64,000 bases of DNA from Acidobacteriota bacterium (GCA_003170135.1 PMZR01000108.1:1-64000); one strand, 5' to 3'; counted from the stretch's first letter, positions 1-9,310 are shown. Translations and numbers: made by a program. Notes: a model not told the origin generated them from the sequence alone.

Positions 1-246
1 CGTCGGGGACCCCGCCCAAAACGGCTCGGCGGCACTGGCGACCGCGAGCCTGGCGGCCAGCGGTCGCATGTGCCGCCGAGCTGTTTTTCCGGCCTGTCGA
101 TTCGGGCCGCAGCGGGAACAGCCTCGTCCGACTGCGAGGGAGGCGCGAATCTGTGCTGACGCCGTGACGTCCTGGAACGGGCCCCGATGCCTGGGGCTAA
201 TTTGGACAAGAGTGAGGGAGTAGACCGTAGGGAGTAGGGACAGGGA
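1..246. other. No gene recognised at left edge
   Basis: No credible coding region is visible on either strand. The last part, about 215-240, has short 7-bp-spaced repeats (GTAGGGA copies), a weak version of the heptamer arrays found elsewhere in the window. Confidence 0.4.
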
Positions 247-663
247 ATGACGACCACTGGCGGCCGGCGGTTACCCGAGGCGCCCGCGTCCTGCGCACGG
301 TCACTTCCGTACGCGCGCGCCTGGAACATCTCGGCCCGGACCGCGCACATCGCGGCAATTTCCGTGCTCGTTGGCGGCCACGCGTTCGACGTGCCGCGCG
401 GTCAGCTGCTCCCGGTCCTGTGGCTCGCCATCATCACCGGGGCTGCGCTCGTCTTCCTCGAGGCATTTTCGCTGACCTACCGATGGCTGTTCCAGGGACG
501 CGGCCTGATGGTGGTCGCCAAGCTCGTCCTGCTGGTCGTCATCCCCCTTGCGTGGTCGGTGCGATTGCCCATCCTGCTGGCGGTGATCGTTCTCGCGTCG
601 GTGGGATCGCACATGCCGGCACGGTTCCGGTACTACTCGGTCCTGGAGCGGCGGGTGCTGTAG
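247..663 (+). CDS. Small membrane protein, unknown function
   Basis: I do not recognise this 138-aa protein. The first 35 residues are polar and basic. The rest is hydrophobic, with about three membrane-spanning stretches (roughly residues 53-74, 87-105 and 107-121), so it is probably an inner-membrane protein. The C-terminus is short and basic (ARFRYYSVLERRVL). The ATG at 247 has no strong Shine-Dalgarno sequence. The gene ends just before a heptamer array and is convergent with the hydrolase gene beyond it. No neighbour suggests a role. The hydrophobic pattern and high-GC codon use favour a real gene over a chance reading frame. Confidence 0.55.
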   Translation: MTTTGGRRLPEAPASCARSLPYARAWNISARTAHIAAISVLVGGHAFDVPRGQLLPVLWLAIITGAALVFLEAFSLTYRWLFQGRGLMVVAKLVLLVVIPLAWSVRLPILLAVIVLASVGSHMPARFRYYSVLERRVL

Positions 664-666
664 CGG

Positions 667-758
667 TTGGCAGTCGACAGTCAACAGTTGACAGTCAACC
701 GTCGCGCGACGGTCAACGGTCAACGGTCAACGGTCAACGGTTAACGGTTAACGGTTAA
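667..758. repeat. Heptamer array (GTCAACG/GTTAACG type)
   Basis: The spacer between two convergent genes is made of 7-bp units. Copies of GTCAACG are followed by GTTAACG, with inverted GTTGAC units at the left and a CGTCGCGCGACG palindrome near the middle. The right end enters the hydrolase gene: its last codons and its stop (reverse strand GTTAACCGTTAA) are array sequence. Confidence 0.9.
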
Positions 759-1746
759 CTATTGATTCGTGTGCGGCCGACGGCACCAGGGCCTGCTCCA
801 GAAACGCCAGCACGCGGGTTCTGTACTCCGCACTCTCGGGGCCCGTCGCGTCGCCTTCGAACACGATGTGGCCGGCCCCCTTCACAATCCACACGCTCGT
901 CCGGCCGTTGCTCGCGCCCGCGAGCAGGCCGGCGTGCGCCACCGGAATCTGGTCGTCGCTCCCGCCGTGAACAATCAGGATCGGCCGTCCGTTCATCCGC
1001 GAGATGTCCGCGAGCGGCGACGCCCGCGACGGCCAGACGTGATACTCGGTGAGCAGGGCCAGCCGCATGCACGGCTCCCACGCGGTGACCGCGACGGCTG
1101 GTATGTTCATGCCGCGCATGAACTGGGCCAGCATCCGGTCGACCGAGGCGAACGAGCCGGCGCTGATGACGGCCTTCACGTCCGGCCGGGCCGCGGCCGT
1201 CCTGATCGCGGTTGCGCCACCCATCGAGATGCCGACGAGCGCGACCGGGAGATGCGCCAGCCGGGGTTGCGCCTTGATCCAGTCGAGCACCGCGGCGACG
1301 TCGGCCGGCTCCTCGAATGCCAGGCCGATGCGCGTCCCGGCGCTGCGGCCATGCGCGCGCATGTCGAGCGCGATGGCGTCGTATCCCGCCTCGCGCAGGA
1401 ACCTGGCGTGCCCGAGCATCGACGAGGCGTCGAGACCGTCCATGCCATGCAGGACGATGATGATGCCCCGGCTCGCCGATCGTTGCGAGGGTACCCACCA
1501 GGCTTTCAGCGCGATCCCGTCGGCGCTCGAGACGGCGATGGTTTCGCTCGGCATGCCCATGGCTGCCGGCGTTGTCCGGTGCTTGTCGACGCGGTGGGTG
1601 AAGACGGATCGGACGATCAGGACCGAGGCCGCATACAGGCCGATCGCGGCGAGGACGAGGAGGACGCCGCTGGCGACGAGCAGGCGGCGGCGCCAGCGAT
1701 GTGGGCGCGGCCTTCCGGCCTCCGCGGTCCTGGTGACTCCGGCCAC
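748..1746 (-). CDS. Membrane-anchored alpha/beta hydrolase
   Basis: This is a serine hydrolase of the alpha/beta-hydrolase fold, 332 aa from the chosen start. A basic N-terminus is followed by one membrane anchor (about residues 14-38). The catalytic domain shows the nucleophile elbow GISMGGAT, a late acid in HGGSDDQIP and a histidine in GAGHIVFEG, which complete the triad; HGMDG is the oxyanion-hole region. It resembles esterase/lipase-like or BAAT-type proteins, but the substrate cannot be read from sequence. A longer frame exists upstream, but it would overlap the zinc-ribbon gene completely. GTG at 1746 lies 5 nt after that gene's stop, so the two are probably one operon. The last few residues are encoded by the adjoining heptamer array, so the native C-terminus may have been replaced. 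Confidence 0.8.
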   Translation of the reverse strand: MAGVTRTAEAGRPRPHRWRRRLLVASGVLLVLAAIGLYAASVLIVRSVFTHRVDKHRTTPAAMGMPSETIAVSSADGIALKAWWVPSQRSASRGIIIVLHGMDGLDASSMLGHARFLREAGYDAIALDMRAHGRSAGTRIGLAFEEPADVAAVLDWIKAQPRLAHLPVALVGISMGGATAIRTAAARPDVKAVISAGSFASVDRMLAQFMRGMNIPAVAVTAWEPCMRLALLTEYHVWPSRASPLADISRMNGRPILIVHGGSDDQIPVAHAGLLAGASNGRTSVWIVKGAGHIVFEGDATGPESAEYRTRVLAFLEQALVPSAAHESIVNR

Positions 1747-1751
1747 GTGGA

Positions 1752-2000
1752 TCAGGTCAGCTCCCGGAAGCGTCCGTCGGCGGGGTTGTGCTGGAACCGC
1801 GCGTCGCAGGCCGGGCAGATGTAGGTTTCGTGCGCCGATTCGGCTCCGGACAACCCGTGCGATCGATACTGCCGCTCCAGCACGAGCGGCACGTAGCAGC
1901 GCGGGCAGGGCCGGCAGCGCGGGACGACATCCTCCGGCTTGGGTCCCGGCCGGCGATCGTCGGGCGACGACAGGTTGGTGTGCGTGGTCAGTTTCGGCAT
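1752..2000 (-). CDS. Small zinc-ribbon protein
   Basis: This 82-aa protein has two cysteine clusters, CRPCPRC (C29, C32, C35) and CPAC (C62, C65), which is the pattern of a zinc ribbon. The function is unknown. The ATG at 2000 is preceded by a good GGAGG Shine-Dalgarno. The stop codon lies 5 nt before the GTG start of the hydrolase gene, which suggests co-transcription. Two further small Cys-pair proteins occur in this window (19452-19682 and 62692-62862), but they are not obviously homologous to this one. Confidence 0.7.
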   Translation of the reverse strand: MPKLTTHTNLSSPDDRRPGPKPEDVVPRCRPCPRCYVPLVLERQYRSHGLSGAESAHETYICPACDARFQHNPADGRFRELT

Positions 2001-2119
2001 GAAGCCTCCGCCCGGGGCCCGGACGTTGACGCATATACTACCACTGCCGGGAGATGGCGCCTGCGCGATCGATCTCTTCTTTGCAGCCGCTGCTTTGCGT
2101 ATGCTGTCCTGAGCGCACC

Positions 2120-3022
2120 ATGGCCGCCACCACACGCTCCGACGTCGAGATCGAGATCGACCGGCTGTACCAGCGACCGCTCGACGAGTTCGTCCAGGCG
2201 CGCAACGAACTCGGCTCGCGGGTGCGGGCGCAGGGCAATGGCGAGGCGGCGTTGCGCCTGCACTCGCTGGCCAAGCCGAGCATCTTTGCGTGGGCCGTCA
2301 ACCAGTTGTACTGGCAAGCGCGGCCGGCGTTCGACGCGTTGATGAAGGCGGGGCAGCAGCTGCGCCGCGTCCAGGCAACGGCCCTCCAGGGCCGCGCGGC
2401 CGACCTGCGGAACGCGGGCCGGGAGCGCGACGTGGCGCTCGTGGCCGCCCTCGACCGCACGCTGGAGCTGCTGCAGCAGGCCGGCCACCCGGCCACGCCC
2501 GCGATGCGCCTGCGCCTGGCCAGCAATCTCGATGCGCTCGCCGCGCACGGAGGCACGCCGCCCGGCACCGTCCCGGGGCGGCTGGTCGAGGACCTGGAGC
2601 CGCCCGGCTTCGAGGTGTTTGCCGGCATCGAGCGCCGGGCGGCCCGCGCGGGGAAGGCGGAACCCGAAGAGCCGCGGCGTCAGCGCACATCCGCGCCGAA
2701 GGTGGTGTCGTTCGAGGCGATCGCGAATGCGAGGCGGGCGGTTGCCGACGCGGAACGCGCGCTGAACGAGAAACGCGCCGAGGCCCACCGCGCGGTTGCG
2801 GCCCTGGAGCAGGCGCGGGCCGAGGTCCAGGCGGCGCAGGCGGAGACGGAGCGGGCGAAATCCGCGTGGGACGAGGCGCAGCGCCGGGTCGAGCAGGCCG
2901 AACGGCGCGTGCCGGCGCGCGAGAGTGCGGCGGAGCGTGCACGCCGTGCGGCCGACCAGGCCGTGCAGGCCGCCGATCGAGCACGCGCGACGCTGGAAGC
3001 GGTCAGGCGGGAGCGAAAATAG
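2120..3022 (+). CDS. Coiled-coil protein, unknown function
   Basis: I do not recognise this 300-aa protein by name. There is no signal peptide or membrane segment, so it is probably cytoplasmic. The N-terminal half (about 1-180) is helical, with the conserved-looking stretch FAWAVNQLYWQ. The C-terminal part (about 205-300) is a long Ala/Glu/Arg-rich coiled coil with heptad character. The pattern (N-terminal VEIEIDRLYQRPLDEFVQAR, then a coiled coil) resembles a set of uncharacterised acidobacterial proteins. The ATG at 2120 is preferred over an upstream in-frame ATG because the protein gains its conserved-looking start there. It converges on the next gene with only 6 nt between stops. Confidence 0.65.
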   Translation: MAATTRSDVEIEIDRLYQRPLDEFVQARNELGSRVRAQGNGEAALRLHSLAKPSIFAWAVNQLYWQARPAFDALMKAGQQLRRVQATALQGRAADLRNAGRERDVALVAALDRTLELLQQAGHPATPAMRLRLASNLDALAAHGGTPPGTVPGRLVEDLEPPGFEVFAGIERRAARAGKAEPEEPRRQRTSAPKVVSFEAIANARRAVADAERALNEKRAEAHRAVAALEQARAEVQAAQAETERAKSAWDEAQRRVEQAERRVPARESAAERARRAADQAVQAADRARATLEAVRRERK

Positions 3023-3028
3023 GGGCGG

Positions 3029-3724
3029 TCATCTGCCCCCGTCGATCTTCTTCTCGTCGTCCTTTTTCTTCTTCTTGTCCTGCTTCTTCTCGTCCGCCTT
3101 CTTCTTCGCGTTCGGGGGGTCCGGGTCCGCCAGGCCGGCGGCCACGCGCGCGTTGTGCGCCGCGATCGCCTCGAGCTCCTGCTGGATCTGATCGTGCTCC
3201 TGCGCCTGCGCCGCGTTCCGGCGCGCCTCGAGGCCCTTCTTGACGAGCACGCCCGCCAGCCCGTACGCGCCTGTGAGCGCCGAGATCTTCAGCAGGTCGC
3301 CATTGGTGAACGGCGCCGATCCCCAGTACTGCGACGGCGTATTGAGCCGCATCATCTCGTAGTAGTCGCTGCCGCCGAGCGGCCCCGGCACCGACGACTT
3401 CGGCAGGGCGGCGGCGAGCCGTTTCTGCAGGTCCAGCAGCTCGAAGCGGCTGCCCTGGATGTCCACGTGGTATCGGGGCGCGTTCGGATCGGGCATCGTG
3501 AAGGTGAGCGTCGGCTGCTGCTCGAGTTCCTTGCGGATGTGGTCGATCGAGAAGAGATCGTCGTCCGAGGAGGTGTGCGGCGCGGGTTGCGCGGGCGGCG
3601 CCGGCTTCGCCGCCGCCGGCGTCTGTTGCCGACGACCATCCGACGGGCGTCCGCCGGCCGGGCTGCCCGGGCCGGGTGCGGCCTGCAGTATCAGCAACGC
3701 GATCGCAACGGCAACGAAGCCCAT
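3029..3724 (-). CDS. Secreted or anchored protein with Lys-rich tail, unknown
   Basis: This 231-aa protein begins with a short hydrophobic segment (GFVAVAIALLILQAA) that could be a signal peptide or N-terminal anchor. It is followed by a Pro/Ala/Gly-rich linker (about 20-55) and a central domain (about 58-175). The tail (about 205-231) is extremely rich in lysine and aspartate (KKADEKKQDKKKKKDDEKK). I recognise no family. The gene is divergent from the radical SAM gene across about 227 bp and convergent with the coiled-coil gene. Confidence 0.6.
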   Translation of the reverse strand: MGFVAVAIALLILQAAPGPGSPAGGRPSDGRRQQTPAAAKPAPPAQPAPHTSSDDDLFSIDHIRKELEQQPTLTFTMPDPNAPRYHVDIQGSRFELLDLQKRLAAALPKSSVPGPLGGSDYYEMMRLNTPSQYWGSAPFTNGDLLKISALTGAYGLAGVLVKKGLEARRNAAQAQEHDQIQQELEAIAAHNARVAAGLADPDPPNAKKKADEKKQDKKKKKDDEKKIDGGR

Positions 3725-3951
3725 GATCTTTTGACGCTTGCCACAGCGCTACGGCCGGGGTCGTGGATGACGTGATTCGACTGCGTCCGGCCACAATTGC
3801 TTCATGTTACTCCCTTTCGATATCGATGCCAGTGACGCGTCGACACCGATACCACGCGCGCACCGTTGCGCTCGGTAGCACCGGCCGCTCGGTTGGCGTA
3901 GAGTAAAGACGGGTCTGACAATCACGTCAGAGGCTCTTCTTCGGAGGCTCC

Positions 3952-5262
3952 ATGAACGGAGTTCAGAAGCAGGGCGCGGGCGATGTTCCGATGGCCCCAC
4001 TGCGTCTCGACGCCGGCCTGCGCCAGGCTCTCAAACGGCCCGCTCCCTCCGCATCCACACCTGCCGAGCTGCCTTCACGTGACGTGCTGACACTTCCTGA
4101 GCCGGTCTACCCGTCGCGGCCTGCTCTACTCGACGCGAACTACCGATCCACCGTCGAGCCGTACGGGTCGCCGGGGAAACGCCGCTGGCCGGCGCCGCTG
4201 CTCGTCAAGGCGACACGCAGCTGGCTCTTCCCGTACGTGAAATCGCGCGTCCTGCCCGGCGACTTCCACCCGCTCATCCCATACCTGTTCACCGAGTTCA
4301 AGTGCAACATCGACTGTCACTACTGCTGGTCGTTCGACAACCGCGTGAAGGGGATGACGGAAGACACCGCCAGGCGGGCGATCGACTGGCTGCACGACAC
4401 CGGGTGCCGACTGCTCGCGTTGATGGGCGGCGAGGTGCTGCTCAGGCCGGCGTTCGTGCACAAGGTGGTCTACTACGCGGCGAAGAAGGGGTTCTGGATC
4501 TACGTGCCCACCAACGGCCGCCTGATGAAGCCCGACGTCATCGATCGGCTGGCCGATGCCGGCGTCGCCGTGGTCAACCTGGCTGTGGACGTCGTCGAGG
4601 AGAAACCGGGACTTCCCAAGGCGCTGGCGCCCATTCGCGCGAACTACGAGCACCTGATCCGGAAGCAGTACCGGTACGGCTACATGGTGTTCTTCAACAT
4701 CAACATCTGCAGGACGAATCTCGAGGACGTGAAGCAGTTGACCGAGATCGCGCGCGGCGATCGCATCGCGACCGACTACCACATCAACGAATCCCCGATG
4801 ATGGAGCAGCCGCAGTTCCGGCACCTCGACGAGAACAGCACCTACATCACGGAGCAGGACTGGCCGCGGGTGGACGAGGTCGTGGACTGGCTGATCGAGC
4901 GGAACCGCGCGGGTTACCAGATGGTGAATTCCGTGGCGCGGCTGAACGACATGAAGGCCTTCATGCGGGGCAGGCTGGAGCCGTGGAACTGCCGGGCGGG
5001 CCAGAACTCGCTCATCGTCCGCACCGACGGGACGCTGGCGCCCTGTTTTCCCATGTACACCGCGACGCACGATTGGGGGACCGTGGGTGAGCCCCGCTTC
5101 GAGCGGGCGCAACTCAACGAGATGAAGCCCGTGTGTCAACGCAACTGCTTTTCGACGTTGAATCACAACCTGGGGTATTGCTACAACGACGCGCGCGTCA
5201 TCCGCTGGCTCTTCAAGCGGGCCGCACACGGGTTCGGGAGCGGCGCCCGGAGCTTCGATTAG
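3952..5262 (+). CDS. Radical SAM protein with SPASM-like C-terminus
   Basis: This 436-aa enzyme belongs to the radical S-adenosylmethionine superfamily. The cluster motif is CNIDCHYC (C118, C122, C125), followed by a TIM-barrel-like region. The sequence LLALMGGEVLLRP fits the SAM-binding GGE motif. After about residue 345 there are further cysteines (CRAG, APCFPMY, CQRNCF, GYCYND) typical of SPASM or twitch auxiliary Fe-S clusters. Family members modify peptides or small molecules; no precursor-peptide gene is evident nearby, so the substrate is unknown. About 110 residues precede the motif, longer than usual. The ATG at 3952 has a GGAGG Shine-Dalgarno at about 3943. The gene stands alone, divergent from the Lys-rich-tail gene. 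Confidence 0.85.
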   Translation: MNGVQKQGAGDVPMAPLRLDAGLRQALKRPAPSASTPAELPSRDVLTLPEPVYPSRPALLDANYRSTVEPYGSPGKRRWPAPLLVKATRSWLFPYVKSRVLPGDFHPLIPYLFTEFKCNIDCHYCWSFDNRVKGMTEDTARRAIDWLHDTGCRLLALMGGEVLLRPAFVHKVVYYAAKKGFWIYVPTNGRLMKPDVIDRLADAGVAVVNLAVDVVEEKPGLPKALAPIRANYEHLIRKQYRYGYMVFFNINICRTNLEDVKQLTEIARGDRIATDYHINESPMMEQPQFRHLDENSTYITEQDWPRVDEVVDWLIERNRAGYQMVNSVARLNDMKAFMRGRLEPWNCRAGQNSLIVRTDGTLAPCFPMYTATHDWGTVGEPRFERAQLNEMKPVCQRNCFSTLNHNLGYCYNDARVIRWLFKRAAHGFGSGARSFD

Positions 5263-5283
5263 TTGGCGGTCGGCGGTTGGCAG

Positions 5284-5318
5284 ACGGTAGTCGGTAGTCG
5301 GTAGTCCGTAGTCCGTAG
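5284..5318. repeat. Heptamer array (CGGTAGT type)
   Basis: Three CGGTAGT units followed by CCGTAGT units in perfect 7-bp register, located between two convergent genes. Confidence 0.85.
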
Positions 5319-5349
5319 AGTGACGAAGGGACGCGGCCGCGGCCCACGG

Positions 5350-6138
5350 CTACCGGTTTGGCGGCAAGTCCCGCAGGAACTTGCGCCACGCGTCCGGCGA
5401 TGTCACGTTCGTCGGTGGCGTCCGAAACAGAGCCGGGTCGATGTCGACGTTCACTTGGAAGTCGACGTCACGGGGCGACGACGAGTCTATCCTCATCCGA
5501 CTCGGCAGCTTCAAGCCGGACACGTCGCGATAGCTGCTCACAGAATACAAGTACTTCGTAGACGTAACTCGTCCGGGAGGCAGCTGGACCGATCGTGTCA
5601 TCTCAATGCGCATAGGCAGATGCGTCGTGCGATCGAAGTGAACCACCGCCGGCAGGCCACCGGCATCGACCTCGACTGCGTCGGCATCGCTCCCCTCGAC
5701 CAGCCTGATCGGCGTCGGATGTAGCGCGGCCGTTTCGAGAAAGTACACCAGCTGCACTTCCTTCATCCAATACGGGACGATACTGTCTTTGAGCTTCATC
5801 CTGAGCGTCGCTTTGACGCCCTGGGAGAACCACTCCGCGCCTGTTTCGAGGTCCGCCACGTGGGCACTGAAGCCGAAGCGTCCCGGCCTGTAGTCCTCGA
5901 ATTCCCACCACCCGTTCGGCGGTTGGCAGACGACCGTCCGCTTCAGCCCCGACGCATAGGGTTGCGCGTCCTCGTAGACTGCCGACTCTCGCACGACGAA
6001 GGTACGAACGGCACGCAGCGCCTCACGGCCCCCCTTGGCGGCCACTCCTTGGTCCCATACTGATTGGGCGGTCTTCGGCGGCCGGTCTTGGGCAGAGACC
6101 ATCATTAGCACACCCACGATCGCAATTACGCCTTTCAT
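5350..6138 (-). CDS. Exported protein, LolA-like fold suspected
   Basis: This 262-aa protein has a short signal peptide (MKGVIAIVGVLMMVSA) and is predicted to be periplasmic. The body is beta-rich, with FVVRESAVYED, VHFDRTTHLPMRIEM and LPSRMRID stretches reminiscent of outer-membrane lipoprotein-sorting (LolA/LolB-like) proteins often seen in Acidobacteria. No catalytic motif is visible. The ATG at 6138 is chosen because GGAG lies 6 nt upstream; an in-frame ATG at 6150 would add four residues. The assignment to a fold is inference from pattern only. Confidence 0.6.
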   Translation of the reverse strand: MKGVIAIVGVLMMVSAQDRPPKTAQSVWDQGVAAKGGREALRAVRTFVVRESAVYEDAQPYASGLKRTVVCQPPNGWWEFEDYRPGRFGFSAHVADLETGAEWFSQGVKATLRMKLKDSIVPYWMKEVQLVYFLETAALHPTPIRLVEGSDADAVEVDAGGLPAVVHFDRTTHLPMRIEMTRSVQLPPGRVTSTKYLYSVSSYRDVSGLKLPSRMRIDSSSPRDVDFQVNVDIDPALFRTPPTNVTSPDAWRKFLRDLPPNR

Positions 6139-6262
6139 GGCGCGCTCCATTCAGAGTTGCTTGAAGAGCCCGGGGAGCACTCGATGAACGCATGGCCAAA
6201 GAAGCGGACGCGAGGCGGGTTCAGTCCCGGAGACGTGCCGCACGGTCTATTGCCTACTCGCA

Positions 6263-6303
6263 CTGCCAACTGCCAACTGCCTGCTGCCTACTGTCTACTG
6301 TCC
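6263..6303. repeat. Heptamer array (CCAACTG/CTACTGC type)
   Basis: Units CCAACTG, CCTGCTG, CCTACTG and TCTACTG follow each other at 7-bp spacing. The array runs into the 3' end of ftcD: the stop TAG of that gene (6297-6295) is part of the unit read on the reverse strand (CAGTAGA). Confidence 0.85.
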
Positions 6304-7974
6304 CTTACTGAACGTCCCCTTGACGTGCGCGACGACCTCGTCGCACCGGCGCGAGGCGTCGGCGACGAGCGAGTCCACGGTGTCGCGGCAGTCCTTCTTG
6401 AAGGCCTCGTCGTTCACCGACCCGAGGTTGATGAGCACGTTGAGCGCCGCGCCCTCGACACCCGCGCGTCCCATCAGCGCGGCGACACCCGCGTCGGACG
6501 CCGAATTGACGTTGCCTTTCCGCGCCGCCTCCTCGGCAAGCTCGATCGCCTGCAGGCACAACCTCGCCGTGGCCAGCGGCACGCGCGCCGCCTGCTGGTA
6601 GCCTTCCTCGATCGCCTTCGCGCGCGCGGCCTGCTCGTCTGGCGTGGCTTTGGGCAGCCGCGTGGCGGCCATCACGCCGTTGAACGCGTCGGTGTCCTCG
6701 TCTATTGAGCGGACCAGCGCGGCCTTCACCTGTTGAGCGCGCTCGGCCAGCGCCGACAGGTCCTTCCACGCGGGCGCGTACTGCTTCTTGCCAACCGTGA
6801 GGTTGGCGACCATGGCGGAGAGGCCGGCGGCGAGACTGCCGGCCAGCGCGGCCACCGAGCCGCCGCCAGGCGCGGGCGAATCGCTCGACACCTCGTCCAC
6901 GAAGCGATCGACGGCCATCGACACCAGGGGGCCCCGCGCGCGGAACTGGTATTCGATGATCTTCTTGTCGGCCTCGAACGGCGCGACCTGGTCGAGGCCG
7001 AGCGATCGGACGGCCATTTCAATCAGATCCGCCTCGGGCGCGCCCGTCGATTTGCCCTGCTTGTCCAGGTAGAAACGCCCCGCGTCGATCATCGGCTGCA
7101 GGGGGGTCATGCCGACCAGCTCCGACCCCGTGACGATCAAGCCGAGTTTTTCCGCTTCCTCGCGCACGGTCTCGAAGACGACGTGCAGCGGGGAGACGTT
7201 GTAGTTGAGCAGGTTGATGGAGACCTGCGCCTGCCGGTACTGGTCGATGTACCAGCCGATCGCGCGGACCGCCTGCAGCCGTCCCGGCTGCTTCACTTGT
7301 TTGCCGTCCGCGCCGACGACCGGGTTGCCGTGCGCGTCGCGCTTGAGGCGGCCGCCCTCGCGGATGTTCAGCGCGATTTCGTGCGCGAGCTTCTTGTCGC
7401 GCGTGTTGAGGTTCACGTTGTAGGCGAGCAGGAACTCGCGCGCGCCCACGACCGAGGCGCCGTAGCGCGGATCGAAACGCGCCGGGCCGGCGTCGGGCTG
7501 CCAGGAGGGATCCAGGAGCTTGCGCTCGAGGCCCTCGTATTCGCCGGTCCGGATGTTCGCCAGGCTCCGCCGGGCGTCGCACGTCGCGGCGTACTCGTAG
7601 AAATAGATCGGCACTTGCAGCTCCGCGCCAATCCGCTCTCCGAGGGCCCGCGCCACCTGCACGCACTCGTCCATCGTGATGCCGCCCACCGGGACGATGG
7701 GACAGACGTCCATGGCGCCGAGGCGCGGGTGGGCGCCGCTGTGTTTCGACATGTCGATGAGCTCGTAGGCACGGCGCGCGGCGCGGACCGCGGCCTCGCT
7801 GACCGCCTCCGGAGTGCCGACGAAGGTGAACACGGTGCGGTTGGTGTCCGCCCCGGGATCGACGTCGAGCAGCTTCACGTCCGAGACGCCCCTGACGGCC
7901 TCGGCAATCGCGTCGATGGTGGCGCGGTTGCGCCCTTCCGAGAAGTTCGGCACGCATTCGACAAGCCTGGTCAT
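6295..7974 (-). CDS. ftcD: Bifunctional glutamate formiminotransferase / formiminotetrahydrofolate cyclodeaminase
   Basis: The 559-aa protein has the two domains of mammalian-type FTCD. The N-terminal formiminotransferase (about 1-330) begins LVECVPNFSEG and has the catalytic histidine in SGAHPRLGA at position 82, as in the pig enzyme. The C-terminal cyclodeaminase (about 360-559) carries DSPAPGGGSVAALAGS. It moves the formimino group from formiminoglutamate to tetrahydrofolate, then deaminates it to methenyl-THF, the last step of one histidine-degradation route. No hut genes are near. The ATG at 7974 faces the divergent dcyD-like gene across 179 bp. The stop codon is contributed by a heptamer array, so the final residues (about SKGQ) may be recent. 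Confidence 0.93.
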   Translation of the reverse strand: MTRLVECVPNFSEGRNRATIDAIAEAVRGVSDVKLLDVDPGADTNRTVFTFVGTPEAVSEAAVRAARRAYELIDMSKHSGAHPRLGAMDVCPIVPVGGITMDECVQVARALGERIGAELQVPIYFYEYAATCDARRSLANIRTGEYEGLERKLLDPSWQPDAGPARFDPRYGASVVGAREFLLAYNVNLNTRDKKLAHEIALNIREGGRLKRDAHGNPVVGADGKQVKQPGRLQAVRAIGWYIDQYRQAQVSINLLNYNVSPLHVVFETVREEAEKLGLIVTGSELVGMTPLQPMIDAGRFYLDKQGKSTGAPEADLIEMAVRSLGLDQVAPFEADKKIIEYQFRARGPLVSMAVDRFVDEVSSDSPAPGGGSVAALAGSLAAGLSAMVANLTVGKKQYAPAWKDLSALAERAQQVKAALVRSIDEDTDAFNGVMAATRLPKATPDEQAARAKAIEEGYQQAARVPLATARLCLQAIELAEEAARKGNVNSASDAGVAALMGRAGVEGAALNVLINLGSVNDEAFKKDCRDTVDSLVADASRRCDEVVAHVKGTFSKGQ

Positions 7975-8153
7975 AGAGTCCTTTCGAGGCGCCCTCGCGC
8001 GAGCCAGAGCGAACCAGAAAGACTACGACGCATGAGCCCGATCGGGCAAGCGTTCGATGCTCGCGCGCGTTGTCCCCCCTCGCACGAGTGTGGTAAGGTT
8101 CGCCCCGGAGTTTCACGGCCGTTTTCTTCTTCTTCGTCTTTCAAGGAGGTCCC

Positions 8154-9161
8154 GTGCATCTCGCACGTTTTCCCAGGCGCCACTACACCGAAGGCCGCAC
8201 CCCGATCGAGAAACTCGAGCGCCTGAGCGCGCAACTCGGCGGGCCGGACATCTACATCAAGCGCGACGACCTGCTCGGCCTGGCCGGGGGCGGCAACAAG
8301 ACGCGCAAGCTCGAGTTCCTGGTCGCCGATGCCCTGGCGAAGGGCTGCGACACGCTCATCACCGTGGGGGCGGTGCAGTCCAACCACTGCCGCCTCACGC
8401 TCGCCGCCGCCGCGAAGGAAGGCATGAAGTGCCGCCTGCTGCTCGAGCAGCGCGTGGCGAAGAGCTACAACCCGCAGGCGAGTGGCAACAACTTCCTCTA
8501 CCGGCTGCTCGGCGTCGAGGAGATCAAGGTCGTGGACCTTGGGGCCGACCTCGCGACGATCATGAACCAGATGGCGGACGACGTGGCCCGGCGCGGCGGC
8601 AAGGCCTACATCATCCCCGGCGGCGGATCGAACCCGCTCGGTGCGCTCGGGTACGTGTCGTGCGCCGAGGAAATCCTGTCGCAGACGTTCGATCTCGGCC
8701 TTCGTCTCGATCACATCGTCTGCGCCAGCGGGAGCGCGGGCACGCACGCGGGACTCATCACCGGGCTGGTCGGCAACAACTCGGCCATTCCGCTCACCGG
8801 CATCAACGTGCGGCGCACGCGCGACGAGCAGGAACCGATGGTGCACAAGCTGGCCGAACAGACGGCGGCGATGCTGTGCGTTCGCGGCGGCGTGCCGCGC
8901 GAGGCGATCACGGCGCTGGGCGACTGGGTCGGACCGGGCTACTCGCTGCCGAGCGCCGAGATGGTCGAAGCCGTGCGGATGCTCGCGCAGGTCGAGGGGA
9001 TCCTGCTCGATCCGGTCTACACCGGCAAGGCGATGGCCGGCCTGATCGGTCTGGTCCGAAAGGGCGTCTTCGTGAAGGGGCAGAACGTGCTGTTCGTGCA
9101 CACGGGCGGCGCGCCCGCGCTGTATGCGTACCAGCCGGTGCTGCTCGGGGAAGGGCACTGA
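8154..9161 (+). CDS. dcyD: D-cysteine desulfhydrase / ACC deaminase family PLP enzyme
   Basis: This 335-aa fold-type II PLP enzyme has the Schiff-base lysine in GGGNKTRKLEF (K49) and the signature VGAVQSNHCRLTLAAAA. It is most like D-cysteine desulfhydrase (D-cysteine to pyruvate, ammonia and sulfide). ACC deaminase is the close alternative, and the residues that separate them were not resolved by alignment. The start is GTG at 8154, supported by a near-perfect AAGGAGGT at 8142-8149. It is divergent from ftcD and is followed, after a heptamer array, by the precorrin-2 dehydrogenase. Confidence 0.85.
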   Translation: MHLARFPRRHYTEGRTPIEKLERLSAQLGGPDIYIKRDDLLGLAGGGNKTRKLEFLVADALAKGCDTLITVGAVQSNHCRLTLAAAAKEGMKCRLLLEQRVAKSYNPQASGNNFLYRLLGVEEIKVVDLGADLATIMNQMADDVARRGGKAYIIPGGGSNPLGALGYVSCAEEILSQTFDLGLRLDHIVCASGSAGTHAGLITGLVGNNSAIPLTGINVRRTRDEQEPMVHKLAEQTAAMLCVRGGVPREAITALGDWVGPGYSLPSAEMVEAVRMLAQVEGILLDPVYTGKAMAGLIGLVRKGVFVKGQNVLFVHTGGAPALYAYQPVLLGEGH

Positions 9162-9199
9162 CGGTCGTCCCGCCTTCGCGCGCTGCGCTACGGCGGGTA

Positions 9200-9300
<101 letters not shown>

Positions 9301-9310
9301 TGCGCGATCT

